This document shows, piece by piece, positions 1 through 11,945 of a stretch of DNA of 64,000 bases (within the stretch, counting starts at the first letter, position 1; each line of letters starts with the position of its first letter). A program made the position numbers and the translations under genes. The DNA lies in the NCBI GenBank assembly GCA_017311185.1, contig JAESUZ010000463.1, positions 766,642 through 830,641 of the forward strand, in the 5' to 3' direction. Origin of the DNA: Proteles cristata cristata. Lineage: Eukaryota; Chordata; Mammalia; Carnivora; Hyaenidae. The notes under the pieces were generated by a model that worked only from the letters and a program-made list of their open reading frames with translations, did not search any database and was not told the origin of the DNA.

Positions 1-295
1 ATGAGAAGCAACAATATCTTGCATAAATAACAATCATTGATGATCTCAAAACATCATTCTAGCTAGGGCAATGGCCAGAAAACACTTTGGCTAGAATGAT
101 ACACGTAATAAAAGAAATAGATTTTAGTTTTTATTGCCTTTTTATTATTAATTTCCTTGGAAGTGGGAATGAATACAAACTGGATAATTGATGGTATGAC
201 TCAGAATACAAAGATGATATACATCAGAAGAGAAACTGAATGTGTATTATATAATTAAGTCATACTCTACTCTTACCAACTACCACTGATTACAG
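1..295 (+). other. TMTC1 intron, upstream part in window
   Basis: AT-rich intron sequence before the first visible exon. No repeat or exon recognised. Confidence 0.6.
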
Positions 296-431
296 GCTCT
301 CCAGAGAAGGCAGTGGCCCATTACCAGCAGGCCATCACAATCAGCCCCAGTCATCATGTGGCTATGGTGAATCTAGGGAGACTCTACAGGTCATTGGGCG
401 AGAACAGTGTGGCTGAAGAATGGTATAAACG
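296..431 (+). CDS. TMTC1: TMTC1 exon a (TPR)
   Basis: The acceptor is ctgattacag and the donor gtaaag. The exon starts with the last two bases of a codon and reads SPEKAVAHYQQAITISP, then VAMVNLGRLYRSLGENSVAEEWYK, which is a TPR helix pair. It ends in phase 2 (CG of an Arg codon). Confidence 0.9.
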
Positions 432-3400
432 GTAAAGTTCCTTTTCTTTACTTTGTAAGTTGCCCAAGGACCTCAGTAGTTACCCTTCCAATTTTTATGC
501 AATTGGAACAGAATATTAACAAATATTGCCACTTCAGGCAATACAGACTTTCAAATCCAAAGAAAATATAACTAAACCCTTAATGGTGTCCCAGTGAACT
601 GCTTTTCTGCCTGCTGGTTACAACATGGTGCTAAACCAAGGTTGGAATTTAATTCCTGCTTTAGTTCGTGTATTGTTTTCTGAGGCTATGGACTGCAGCC
701 CAAGCCACAAATAGCAATTTCAAAAATGGATGTGGAGGAGAGACTGCATACATCAGAACAAGCCTGTCACCATTAACAGAAGCGATCCTTAGAGCTCAGT
801 GTGCATATTGATAGGTCACTAGAGACAGTCTTATAGTCCGAGGGTGGCAGCATGATCTTTCCAAAAACATTCTTTTTGATTATAAAAACCAGAGACCATG
901 TTGGAGCACTGTCTCCAGCTGTGGACTGTCATCCCTAAATCTGAGTTTTGAGCTTTGGGAATGTACCTATTAGAAGTGTCAATTCATCTTTCTGAAAACT
1001 CAGTGCACTGCAGGTGTCGCGCAAAGCCGAGATATTATCACCCTTGGGAGCGCTGTATTATAACACCGGCCGATACGAGGAGGCTCTGCAGATTTACCGG
1101 GAAGCTGCGGCCCTCCAGCCTTCTCAAAGGGAGCTCCGCCTGGCCCTCGTAAGTAGATTGCTAAAGAAAATGAGGTGGGAACACACAGGGTGCAGTGCAG
1201 GGAGCTGGAGTCAGAAGCCTTAGAATTGTAGCTAGAATGCTACAGTATATCTATATCCTGACTACCCCTGTGACCAGTGTTAGAGCCATTCACCAAACAC
1301 ACAGACACTAAAAACTTTTTTAAGTTTTTGGCTTGAAATAATTTCACACCTAAAAAATTTGCGAGGATAGTAAATGGCTTCCATATACCCTTTCACCCAG
1401 ATCCATCAATTTGTAGCATTTTGATGAATTTGTTTATCAATGCCTTGTGTGTGTATGCATCCATGTATGTATATGTGTGTATATCTAAGCATGTGTGCAA
1501 ATGCATATTATTATTTTGCGAGCCATGTGACAGTTATAGATCCCACTCCCCTTATTTCTAAGTACTTCAACAAAGAGTTCCTAAGAACAAGGACATTCTA
1601 ATATAACCATAGTATGATCAAATTTAGGAAATTGGTATCAATAATATTTTTAATTTCAATTTTTAGAAATTTGCATTTTTGCTACTCTTCTTTAGATTTG
1701 TAACAAATCAAACTTGTTATAAATGCAATGTCTTGTTGAAACCATAAGAAATCATTTCTTTTTTTAACAACTTAGTCAAGTTTTTTAAAAAGTCACAAAT
1801 CATTTCGTTGATATCTTTGTTCTCCCTGCTATTCACACATAAGGCGTTACTCTCCTAAATCAATAAACAGAAACAAACAACAAAAGATTAAAACCTGTAC
1901 ACTGTGGGAATTCAGCTCCCTCTGTGAATCTCAGAGAGATGCTGAGCATGTTTGTGAGGAGTGTTTCTGTCACGCGTCTATTCAGAGATGCTGTGTTTGA
2001 AGAGGTGATAACAAAGTGTCTCCTAGGCCAAGGTCAGTGTGGTTTTGCAGGCTCAGGTTTTGGCCGTAATGGGTCAGACGAGAGAAGCTGAAAAGATGAC
2101 CAACCACATCGCGTCAGAGGAGACCGGATGCCTCGAATGCTACCGGCTGTTGTCAGCCATCTACAGCAAGCAGGAGCGCCACGATAAGGTAGAGAGCACA
2201 CGGGAGTTGCTTGGATTCACGGGCGAAGATGGTGTGCACCTGAATGACTCTCCAGTCGGCACGTTTACGAGGCTGAGCAGTCTCGAACTTCACCCATTGG
2301 CATGGCCTGTCTTATGGATGTTTTTTGCAGATATCCCCTTAATTCCTAATATGTCCCCTTGGAATATTTTCTTGGCTAATCTTTTGTCTAAAGATCTTAT
2401 GTGAGGGGCTCCTGAATGACTCGATCAGTTAAATATCCAAACCTAGATTTCAGCTCAGGTCATGAGCGTCTGTTTGTTAGATTGAGTTGTGCTGACATCT
2501 TAGAGCCTGCTTGGGATTCTCTCTCCCACCCGCCCTCTCTCTGCCCCTCCCTCCGTCTCACTCTCTCTGTCTCCCTCTCTCAAAATAAATATTTTAAAAA
2601 GTAAAGATTTTATGTGATATTATCTCAGTTTGTTTTAATCTAACCCTATAAAGAACAGCATGTGTATGTTTATCATTTTCCATGTTCCTTCATATATATG
2701 TATTTTTTTAATGGAGTCCTTACAACAATGCTTATATAGGTCAGTGACCCTGTGTTACAACTGTTATAGTTTATCTCCATTTTAAAAGTCACATAACCAG
2801 TAAGTTTATGAACTGATTCAACAAAATATTTATTGAATGCTTTCTGTATGCCAGATCCTGTGGCAGGTACCAGGAATAAAATGGTAAAGAAAAACAATTA
2901 AAAAAATCGCTTGTGTCCTCATGGAGTTTATAGTAGAAGAGGAAACCAAGATTAAACAAGCAATCACAAAACAAATGTAGAATTACAGCTGTGCTCAGAG
3001 ATGTCATGAAGAGTGACATGGTTCTATCAGGCATATTATCAGGGACCTGAGTGATCTGGGAGGTTAAGTTCCCTGCAGAGTGATGTGAAAGTGAATGCTG
3101 AATGATAAATAGGAGTCATTAGGCAAAGGAGAGCAGTGAAAAGCATTCCAGGCAGAATAAAATACATGCAAAAGCCCTGTGGCAGCAGCAAGTGGCAAAT
3201 CTGAGGGATGGGCATGAAGGGACTAGGGTGCTGTGTAAGATAATGGCTGTAAGGTTGCTGGGTCAATGCCACACAGAGCTTGGGACCAGAGTAAGGGTTT
3301 TGTTTCTTATCTTGGGAGAAGCTTTGGGGTTTTTTTTTATGTGTTTTGTTTTGTTCTGTTTGTTTTGTTTTGTTTTGTTTGAGAGAGAGAGGGCACAGGT

Positions 3401-6400
3401 GAGCAAGGGGCAGAGAGAGAGAGAGTCTCAGGAGGGGCAGAGAGAAGAGAGAGAGAAGGTGGGGGAGAGGGACAGAGAGAGAGGCCTCATATTTACCCAA
3501 AGTGGGGCTTGACCTCACTTGAAGCAGGACTCTAGCTCACAGAATGTGGGGCTCAATCTCACAAACTGTGAGATCATGACCTGAGCTGAAGTCAGATGCT
3601 TAATGACTGAACCTCCCAGGCACCATGAGCTTTGGGGTTTTATGAAGAAGAGCAGCATGGTGAGGTGTGTGCTTTGAAGGGGTCCCTGGCTGCAGGGATT
3701 GGAGCAGAGGGTGCTGGGGGCAGAGTCAGCACCAGGGACCTAAGAGGAGGCCATGATTGGAGGGGTCCAGATGGGCACAGGCAGGGCAGAGCAACTGATT
3801 CTGGATCCTGTTTTCTTTCAGCTTTATCACACGATCTCCCTGTGGAATGTCAGGGACATTTCAGTGTCATTAATATAAATGGAAAGCCTGGAGTATAGGG
3901 AAGTTATATTGTCAAGGCCACAGTATCTCTTAGTAAGAACATCAGAAAGAATGAAGAATGTGTTTTGACTGTCATTTTCCACACCAGCTAATACAGAAGG
4001 ACAAAAAGTATAAATGTTATCATTTAAGTTAATTTTTCTTTATCTAATCTACATTGATTCTGTGCTATAACCCTGTTATAGGCTCTCGATGCTATAGACA
4101 AGGCTCTCCAGCTGAAACCAAAGGACCCGAAAGTCGTATCTGAACTTTTTTTCACAAAAGGAAACCAACTAAGAGAGCAAAATCTTCTGGATAAAGCTTT
4201 TGAGGTATAAACACTTAATAAAATTGTTATTAAAGGAAGGGATTCAGATTAATAGTCTCAATCTTTAATGAAGCATATGTAGTAAAATTTAAGATCACTG
4301 GCATGTTTGTGGAGTGAATTTTCTGATTAATTGCCATGATGGTATACATTTAGTTTTTATCATTGAGCCTCTTTTTTTTTTTTTTTTTTTTTACTCTTCA
4401 GAGTTTTGCAGTACCTCCACATTATTTTCTGAATTATTACCTTTAACTTGGCGTCTGAAGCAATTCCACATTTTTCCCTCAAGTCAGTTTCTCTCTCTGC
4501 CACTCTCACTCTCTCTGTTTGCCGGCAGTAACCCTCTATTCCAGCTAGACTAGTGCTGAATAGCTTTGGCATTTCCACATATCCTTATAACACCCTTCTA
4601 CACTCCCCCATCCCCAACTCCCCACAGATTCCCTCTCAGAATCCACTAATACACAGCCTGTGTCCTCCTTCTGGAAGCCCATCTGGGCCATCCTTTCTCC
4701 CAGCATCCTTGTTTCTTGTGAACTTTTAAAACATTTACTGTCTCTACAAATCATTTAAAAGTATCATAGGTTACATTGTGTAGCTAGGTCTCTTCCTCCC
4801 CTCCCTCTGTCCTCCCCGCCTCTCACCGCCCTCCACCCCCCTGCCCTGTACCTAACACTTACTCCCCAGTTAGATGAAACTTTTCCTCATAGAAAGGGAC
4901 TGCTTCCTTCTGTGTTCCAAAACATAATGTCTTGCATCTTATAGGCATTCAATAGCTACAGCTTCCAAATACAATTTATACACAGCTTGAAATCAAAACA
5001 ATATTACAAGCAAATACAAATGTTATAGAAATACCAAGCATTTCTGATAAAGCCACAGGTTGAAATTAATGAAGTCATAAAATTACACTAAATGCAACAT
5101 GGGGAAAGTAAAATTTTAAATGATGTTATTGTTTTTGAAAACAGTGATTTTTAAAATATTCAAAAACACATGTAAAGTATTTGGGAAAACTAATTTGAAT
5201 GTGAACCCTTAAAACAGAAATGGTGGGATATTTAAAGCAGAAAGTACACTTTTCTCTGCCCTGTGAACATTTTTAATACCTTGAGTTATGTATAACTAAC
5301 ATGACAGTTTAATTAATGTAAAATTTAATTATGAATAGTTATTTGGTATATATATATATACAATGTATAAGATACAGATACATATATATATATGTATATA
5401 TATATACATATATATATGTAAAATTTAATTATGAATAGTTATTTGGTATATATATATATCTGTATCTTATACATTGTATTGAAAACAAAAAGTATTTTCT
5501 AGTTGCTTAACTAATAGACCAAATAATCATTTTAAAGTGGCTAGATTGGGCCGCTTGGGTAGCTCTGTCAAGGTGAGCATCTGACTTTGGCTCAGGTCAT
5601 GAATTCGTGGTTCATGACTTTGAGCCCCACGTCGGGCTCTGTGCTGACAGCTCAGAGTCTGGAACCCGCTTCAGATTCTGTCTCCCCCGCTCTCTGTTCC
5701 TCCCCTGCTCACACTCACAGTCTGTCTCTCTCAAAAATAAATAAAGAATTAAAAAAAAATTTAAAGTGGCTAGATCAAGGAAAGGTAGGAGTAGAGCCTT
5801 GGGCTAAAAGTAGCAACTAAAATGTGTTAGCATTTTGTGATTACATGTATTCAGTTTTTTAATCTCTACAATAGTCATATAAGAAAGCTATGGTCATGGT
5901 CTCCATTTTACAGTTGAATAAACTAAGACTCAGAGGTTATGTAACTTGCTCAGGGTCACAGAGGGTAAGAGATGGAGCTGGGGTTTGAATCCAGGTTCTT
6001 AATTTCTATCCTCCATCTTCATCTCTATTGATAGAAATTAACCTGAGACACATTCTTCAGGTTTATTTTAGCAGCTTTTCAAAGGTATAGTTTCTTATTG
6101 TTTGCTTGCTTCTCTTAAAGTGGAGGAAGAATGGACCAGATTCTATTTACTTTATGAAACTGTGCCATTGGGTTTCTGCTAATGAAAACAGCAAAGACAT
6201 TAAAATATACATACAGATCCTTAGTTTTGCACAAGAAGCCAACAGTCTTAGTCTTTGGCTTCATTTAGGTGACTACTCTTAAATTCAGACCCAGTGGTGA
6301 GCATGCCTGTGACATAAAACAACGTGCAAAATATTACAAATATGCCGCACAGATATTACATTTAATGGGATACACATTTTCATACCAAAAGAGGTATTTG

Positions 6401-9400
6401 AGGGAGAAGTAACTCTCTTCAGCCACATGAAGACCTTTCATGTGGCGAAAGAGAAAAGGCTTTGTAATGATTAAAACTATCCCTTAGGAAAATGGCTGTG
6501 CTGAAAAGTAGTATGCATCCTGTCTGCAAGTATTTTGGCAAAGGCTGAATACACAAGCCAATGACCTTGTGAAAAGGGGTGCTACATTAGGGCTCTAAGA
6601 TTCTGATGATTGGGGAAAAAAATATTCTTACAAACTCCATTTATAGTGAAAAAGGCCAGTCAAGGCCAGCAAGAAATGACTATAATAAAATCTCCTGGAT
6701 TCCCCGCAGGTGTCCTCAGGCTCTGCAAGCAAATTACACATTTCAGTTTCCTCCACTTGTGAATCATCCATTTTGAAAAATAATTGAAATAAATGGGAAC
6801 ACCTGTGAGCTAGTAGTGTCTGGTTTCATTGTATTAACCATTTAAATTCTTGCCGATGAAGAAAGTGGTTTCCACATCCATAGTATTAAACATGGGTTCT
6901 CGTTTCTTAGCCTGAATATGTTTCTTATATATTGTAGAGCTACAGAGCAGCCGTGGAGCTGAATCCAGATCAAGCGCAGGCCTGGATGAACATGGGTGGA
7001 ATCCAACACATCAAGGTAGGAGACTAATTCACTTCCATGTGGACTGGCTTTTCCTTTGCGTTTTCTTTCTGTCTCCTCTCTTAAAAGATTGAGAAAGTGT
7101 TGTTTATTCCCTTTGTGAATTGTTTGAATACCCAAAACATAGGGGTTTAACAGTGAAATTAGCAGTTTATGTTCATCTTGTATTATCATGATATTGAATA
7201 TCATGAAATCATTTTAAAAATACCTCTATACAAATTAAATTCCATGATTTTGTTTAACTTGAAGAAAATTGTGTGCACTTAACGGAAGTATCATCACACA
7301 GCAAGTTGAATCTGCGTATGTGAACTAAGCCTTGGAGTTTATTGTAGCTCATTGTCCTACAGCTTAACTCACGGTCAACACTACAGTGTTAATTTACATA
7401 TTACTTTACTATTTCTTGTATCTAAAGTGCCTTTACTCCCTAATCTTTTACTGAAACACAAGGCTGTTTACTTGTGGATTTGTTTTTTGTTTTCCCAAAA
7501 GAAAAAGCTACCTTTGAGAGAATCATTAAAAATGACCTTGGGAGGACTACTGTCTGTAACTAATGAACTCAAAGATTCACATTCATTCGGGGCACCCGGG
7601 TGGCTTAGTCGCGTAAGCATCCGACTTCAGCTCAGGTCATGATCTCGCGGTGCGTGGGTTCGAGCCCCGCGTTGGGCTCTGTGCTGACTGCCATCTCAGA
7701 GCCTGGAGCCTGTTTCAGTCTGTGACTCCCTCTTTCTCTGACCCTCCTCTGCTCATGCTGTCTCTCTCTCTCTCCTAGAAATAAATAAAAAAAAAAAAAG
7801 AAAGAAAAGAAAGATTCACATTCATTCATCCTTTCATTTGACGAACATTTACACAGAGCATGCTATGCCAGGTACCCTTTCTTGGGGCACTGGGAATAGA
7901 ACATGGAACAAATAAGATAAAAATTCCTGTCTTAATGAAGCTAATACTTAGTAGGGGAGACTGGTAATAAACACATACATGTATACATGCATACATAAAT
8001 ATATATCATGGTGCTGTGGAGAAAAAAGAAAGAGAGAGGATAGGAAGTGCCATGGGATAAGGGCTGAAATTTAAACTTAAGGTGGCTGGGAAGGCCACAC
8101 TTAAAAAGTGATTTTGAGTAGAGACCTGAAGGGAACAAGCTATTGTGGGAAGATAGGGAAAGAGCATGTACAAAGGTCCTGAGGTATGAGAGTACCAGCT
8201 GTATTTGAAGAACTAGAAGGAGGCAAGTGAGATAAAATGATAGAAGCCAGGGTCAAAGACGACACAGGAACAGATAACGCAGAGCCTTGAAGGGGGATTG
8301 TAGGGTTCTTGGCTTTTATACCATGCCAAATGAGGTGGGGTCCTTGGAGGACTTTGAGCAGAGAAATGCCATGGTCTGACATGTTTTTAAAGGATCACTC
8401 TTGTTTAACTAACCTATTTCCAGACTTCTGTCTTTATATTGATAGAGTAACAATAGAGTGGCTACAATTTAAACAAAAGCCTAATAGAGTATATTATTAA
8501 ATTGAAACTGGTCACTCTCAAAAACACAACACAACAAAAAGGTGACTCATGATTATACAGCTGGAAGCAATAATGGGATAGTTAGCCTGTGACTGACCTC
8601 ACTGGTCTTATAGAGGAACACGGATGGTGAATCTAAACATGACATTTGTCAGGACAGAGTAACCTGATCTTAATGATTTTGAGCTCTGATCTTAATGGTT
8701 TTCTAGGGTGTCCAACAGTGAACTTACTTTTAAAATACTAACAATTTTAAGTAGTTAAATAGTATGTTAAATAGTTACATTTTAAAATAATATGCTCAGT
8801 ATTTTTTTAGATGGGTGTGTGCCTGCATTTAAAACAATGGGTTCAGGGGCGGTTGGGTGGCTCAGTCAGTTGAGCATCCGACTTTGACTCAGGTCATAAT
8901 CTCATGGTTCGTGGGTTCGAGCCCTGCATCAGGCTCTGTGCTCACAGCTAGCTCAGAGCCTGGAGCCTGTTTTGGATTCTGTGTGTATGTCTCTCTCTCT
9001 CTCTCTCTGACCCTCCCCTGCTCATACTGTCTCTCTCTCTCAGAAATAAATAAAACATTAAATATATATATATATATGTATATATATACATATATACATA
9101 TATATATATACATAATACATATATATAAAAACAGTGGATTCAGTTGCTAATTTAAAAAGTACAATAAATATACTTAAGACTTTTCCAAAAAGTCTAGAAC
9201 TACAGGGAATATAGTATATTCACTGGACTCTCAGATTAACAAGTGAATCGCATGCTTTACATTTAGAAGTGCTTCCCCTAAAAAGGTGTCTGGAGGTTGA
9301 AGAGGGTCTGTTGAGTGTATGACTTTAAAATGTAATGAGCACACTGATTAAAAATTAGTTTATGCAGTCTTTTCATCTTTGCAAACATCATGTGTTAGGT

Positions 9401-11945
9401 TAAAAAATGTAAAATTGCCATGCTTATAGTTTAAAAATGGCCCCCTATCCGTGAATTCATATGATGTAGTCCAATATAAATGTATAGACCAGGCATATGG
9501 CTTGAGATGCGAGATTATTATTATGAGGTCCTAAGGAGCAATCGTTAACTTTCTGTCTTTTGCAGAAAGTTATCCCTTAATAGCAGACTGCTCCCATCAG
9601 TCAGCCCATTCCGGGCTCACTCCTTCCTCGATCCCGGGTGAAGCTTAGGGTACAAGGTTGCCAGTTGAATAAGGTTTTGCAAGGAGATGGCATAAAGAGA
9701 TGAGAAGAGAGTTGTCTCTTGTTTATACTGCTTGGTAATAAAAGATAATTATTGTGAAGCTTTATAAAGGATGGAGTGGATAGAATAACAATCTAAAATA
9801 CATTCTCTATAAACAATTGCATCAACTGGGCCATACCACGAAGTAGTATTTTCGGTACTACCCTATGATAGGAATATGCCTCTTCTAGAATGGCATTGTG
9901 CAGGAGACCTCTCTCTGATGTTGTAAATGCTCTGTATCTGCACAGCCCAAGGCAGCAGCCACTAGCCCATGTGGCCGTTGAGCCCTTGAAATGTGGTTGA
10001 TACAACTGAGCAACTGAATTCTTAATTTATCATAATTGATATAAATTTAGATAGCCATATGAGGTCAGTGACTGTCATAGTAGATAGCACATTTCTAGAA
10101 ATTCCCTACCTTAGCATCTCAGAATTAGGGACATTGAATCAAGGTATATAGCTTTTAAAAAATAATAATGATTCCAGTTTAATCAAGAAAAGAGCAATTT
10201 GAGGGAGAAAAGATAAGTCTAGGAGTAGATTTTATATGAAAGGATAAAGAAAGCTGGTAGTCAAAGAAGGAAATGCTAGCACACTAGGCTGAGGCCTAAA
10301 TCCAGGGAAAACTCTTGGAGGAACAATTTCCAAGTCAATTCTAGAACAAACATATTTTGAGAGTGCTCTACGGGCCACACGTGTTCAGTCGTCTGCATGC
10401 GTTTGCTAAACCTAATAAACATCACAAGACACTTGGAAGTTAAATGCTGGAGTTGAAAAAAATAATAATTGAATGTAGCAAATTCAGGTTCTCACTTGTT
10501 CAGTATTCTGTTTAGCCTCTTATGAGAATCAAGGTTAATAATCACAAATGTTTTCCTTTTCTGCCATTTCCACTCTCCTTTTCACCAATATGGAGAGTGA
10601 GTACTATAAAGTGGACAGTTTCTACACAAACCCAGGTGGTCTTTTAATAATGATGGCAATGGTAGCATCAGACTGAGTGCTCTGAGGAGGAAGTAACGCA
10701 GGCTCGCTTTCACTATGCATCAGTCAGTGTGCAAGCTCTTAACGTGCATTAACTCATATGGAAGATAGTTAAGCATTCAGTAAATATGAGTTTCTAGTTG
10801 CTACCTAGTACTTTCACTTAGAGATGCTATTTTAAATTGTGATGGGAATTCAGAGAGTAACTGGTTTTCACCCACATGGAGCTGTAGAATAGAGAGAGCA
10901 TAAAATAGAGCAAATTGAACTTTGAGGGAAGGAGACAATGCTAACAATTGTAGTTCGGAGATGTGGCAGGGATCTGAAAGAGGGTGGACCAAATAAGGAA
11001 GGTAAAATTTAGTAGCAGAAAAGGGCCTAGAAAACAAGCAATGTGACAAATTTGCTCAGAACCATCTGGGACCAGGCACACATGGTTTCCGGTGAGAAAG
11101 TCATTGAACAAAGCAGATGGGGGTCAACAGAGGGTGATGACAGGTGTCTTTAGCAGGTCCGGGGTGACATGCCTTCCTTCCCACTTTAAGAGGATCCAGC
11201 AGGTACATATTGTCATGCACTTTGGGTAAATTTAACCCCATATTCTTATCAGTTCTTTTCATTATATAAAACCTTACATGCACATTAGAGCCTGTATTAG
11301 GCAGAAGTTTCTTTTATGTCTTAAGTTGGAGATTAAAAGAACCTCTACCAGTAAAGAGTTATAGTGGAATTCTATTTAACCATCACGACTTCTCCAGTTT
11401 CAGAAACATTTCCCACAAATAAATATCCCTCCATTCCCTCTCTCTCCTTCTCTTTCTCTCTCTTTCTCTCTGAATGTCTAGCCATGGCTCCATGTGATTA
11501 CTAAGGAATAGAGCCATTATGAAATGACAGCCTCATATCCTACATTAGTAGAATTGAAAATCTGTTTTTTTGGCCATTCACCTTACGGTATAACTCTCAT
11601 CCTTCACATTATCCAGCTGGTCTGGTACTTAAAACAAATGGATTCTCCAAAAGCACCAACAGATAAGGATAAAATTACCCAACCAGTCCTTCTGAGGACA
11701 TATGTGTTAAACTGAGTCAAAAGGTCTGTCTCCTAGTCTCCCCATTCTCCAAGAGCATTCCAGTGGGTCAGAATAGATCTTGTTCTCTTTCTTTGTCTCC
11801 ACAGGGAAACTATGTGTCCGCAAGAGCTTATTATGAGAGAGCCTTACAGCTGGTTCCAGACAGCAAACTGTTGCAGGAAAATCTTGCCAAATTGGATCGC
11901 CTAGAAAAACGATTACAAGAAGTTCGAGAAAAGGATCAAACGTAG
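296..11945 (+). CDS. TMTC1: TMTC1, 3' part (six coding exons, C-terminal TPR region)
   Basis: Joined exons 296-431, 1004-1148, 2051-2188, 4082-4204, 6938-7015 and 11805-11945 make one open frame with matching phases (2, 0, 0, 0, 0) and GT/AG borders. The product is a chain of tetratricopeptide repeats with motifs such as ALYYNTGRYEEALQIY, AWMNMGG and ARAYYERALQL, ending in a charged tail EVREKDQT. This matches the C-terminus of TMTC1 as I remember it. TMTC proteins are multi-pass ER-membrane proteins whose lumenal TPRs go with O-mannosylation of cadherins (family knowledge). The membrane-spanning N-terminal part lies upstream of the window. No frameshift or stop is seen. Assignment to TMTC1 rather than TMTC2-4 rests on sequence recall and on the neighbouring OVCH1. 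Confidence 0.93.
432..1003 (+). other. TMTC1 intron
   Basis: About 570 bases of unique intron sequence with nothing recognised besides the splice sites. Confidence 0.6.
1004..1148 (+). CDS. TMTC1: TMTC1 exon b (TPR)
   Basis: The acceptor tgaaaactcag supplies the T that completes the Arg codon from the previous exon, followed by ALQVSRKAEILSPLGALYYN and a classic TPR. The donor is gtaagt. A later AG at 1012-1013 gives a shorter reading with the wrong phase, so 1004 is the better start. Confidence 0.9.
1149..2050 (+). other. TMTC1 intron
   Basis: AT-rich intron. The stretch near 1310-1800 may be an old LINE-1 remnant, but this is not certain. Confidence 0.5.
2051..2188 (+). CDS. TMTC1: TMTC1 exon c
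   Basis: The acceptor is ggttttgcag and the donor gtagag. The exon is 46 whole codons beginning AQVLAVMGQTREAEKMTNHI and including ETGCLECYRLLSAIYSKQE. The reading frame continues past the donor into the intron and into a SINE, which is not coding. Confidence 0.92.
2405..2605 (+). mobile_element. CanSINE (+), diverged
   Basis: It starts GGGGCTCCTGAATGACTCGA, then the shared part TTCAGCTCAGGTCATGA, a CT-rich block and a short AAATAAATATTTT tail. Confidence 0.85.
2810..3330 (-). mobile_element. L2-like LINE fragment (-)
   Basis: The text resembles the L2 3' end read in reverse: AAATATTTATTGAATGC, then CTCATGGAGTTTATAG and GCAAAAGCCCTGTGGCAG. It continues after the SINE at 3331-3624 to about 3880. 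Confidence 0.6.
3331..3624 (-). mobile_element. CanSINE (-) inserted in L2
   Basis: T/TG-rich tail, GAGAGA block, then GTGAGATCATGACCTGAGC and an end near CCTCCCAGGCACC, the reverse of a box-A start. Confidence 0.85.
4082..4204 (+). CDS. TMTC1: TMTC1 exon d (TPR)
   Basis: The acceptor is ctgttatag and the donor gtataa. The exon is 41 whole codons: ALDAIDKALQLKPKDPKVVS, then ELFFTKGNQLREQNLLDKAFE. Phase 0 at both ends. Confidence 0.92.
5318..5476. repeat. AT-rich compound direct and inverted repeat
   Basis: GTAAAATTTAATTATGAATA and the bases after it occur twice (from 5318 and from 5418), and CAATGTATAAGATACAGA (5361-5378) is exactly inverted at 5459-5476. TA dinucleotide runs separate them. 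Confidence 0.9.
5548..5759 (+). mobile_element. CanSINE (+) with target-site duplication
   Basis: The 16-base duplication TTTAAAGTGGCTAGAT flanks it (5531-5546 and 5760-5775). Box-A-like start, CT block and AATAAATAAAG tail. Confidence 0.92.
5860..6000 (-). mobile_element. MIR fragment (-)
   Basis: CCATTTTACAGTTGAATAAA, then CAGAGGTTATGTAACTTGC and GGGTTTGAATCCAGGTTC are the reverse of the MIR core. Confidence 0.8.
6938..7015 (+). CDS. TMTC1: TMTC1 exon e (TPR)
   Basis: The acceptor is tatattgtag and the donor gtaggag. The 26 codons begin SYRAAVELNPDQAQAWMNMG and end QHIK. Phase 0 at both ends. Confidence 0.92.
7589..7809 (+). mobile_element. CanSINE (+), GACTGCC subfamily
   Basis: The 18-base duplication AAAGATTCACATTCATTC lies at 7571-7588 and 7810-7827. 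It carries the variant GCTGACTGCC and a CTAGAAATAAAT tail. Confidence 0.93.
7830..8400 (-). mobile_element. L2 fragment (-)
   Basis: CATGTACAAAGGTCCTGAGG, then GCAGAGCCTTGAAGG and TGGAGGACTTTGAGCAGAG match the L2 3' region in reverse. The reading is from memory of the family. Confidence 0.7.
8846..9127 (+). mobile_element. CanSINE (+) with expanded TA tail
   Basis: Starts GGGGCGGTTGGGTGGCTCAG. Its tail is followed by a TA/TACATA microsatellite (about 9062-9127). A near-identical duplication (AACAATGGGTTCAG and AACAGTGGATTCAG) flanks it. Confidence 0.9.
9940..10090. mobile_element. hAT-like repeat fragment
   Basis: CAGCCACTAGCCCATGTGGC, then GAGCCCTTGAAATGTGG is shared with the fuller copy at 19900-20082. 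Confidence 0.55.
11805..11945 (+). CDS. TMTC1: TMTC1 terminal coding exon and stop
   Basis: The acceptor is tttgtctccacag. The exon reads GNYVSARAYYERALQLVPDS, then KLLQENLAKLDRLEKRLQEV and REKDQT, with TAG at 11943-11945. The lysine- and glutamate-rich end probably forms a helix after the last TPR. Confidence 0.94.
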   Translation, partial: GNYVSARAYYERALQLVPDSKLLQENLAKLDRLEKRLQEVREKDQT

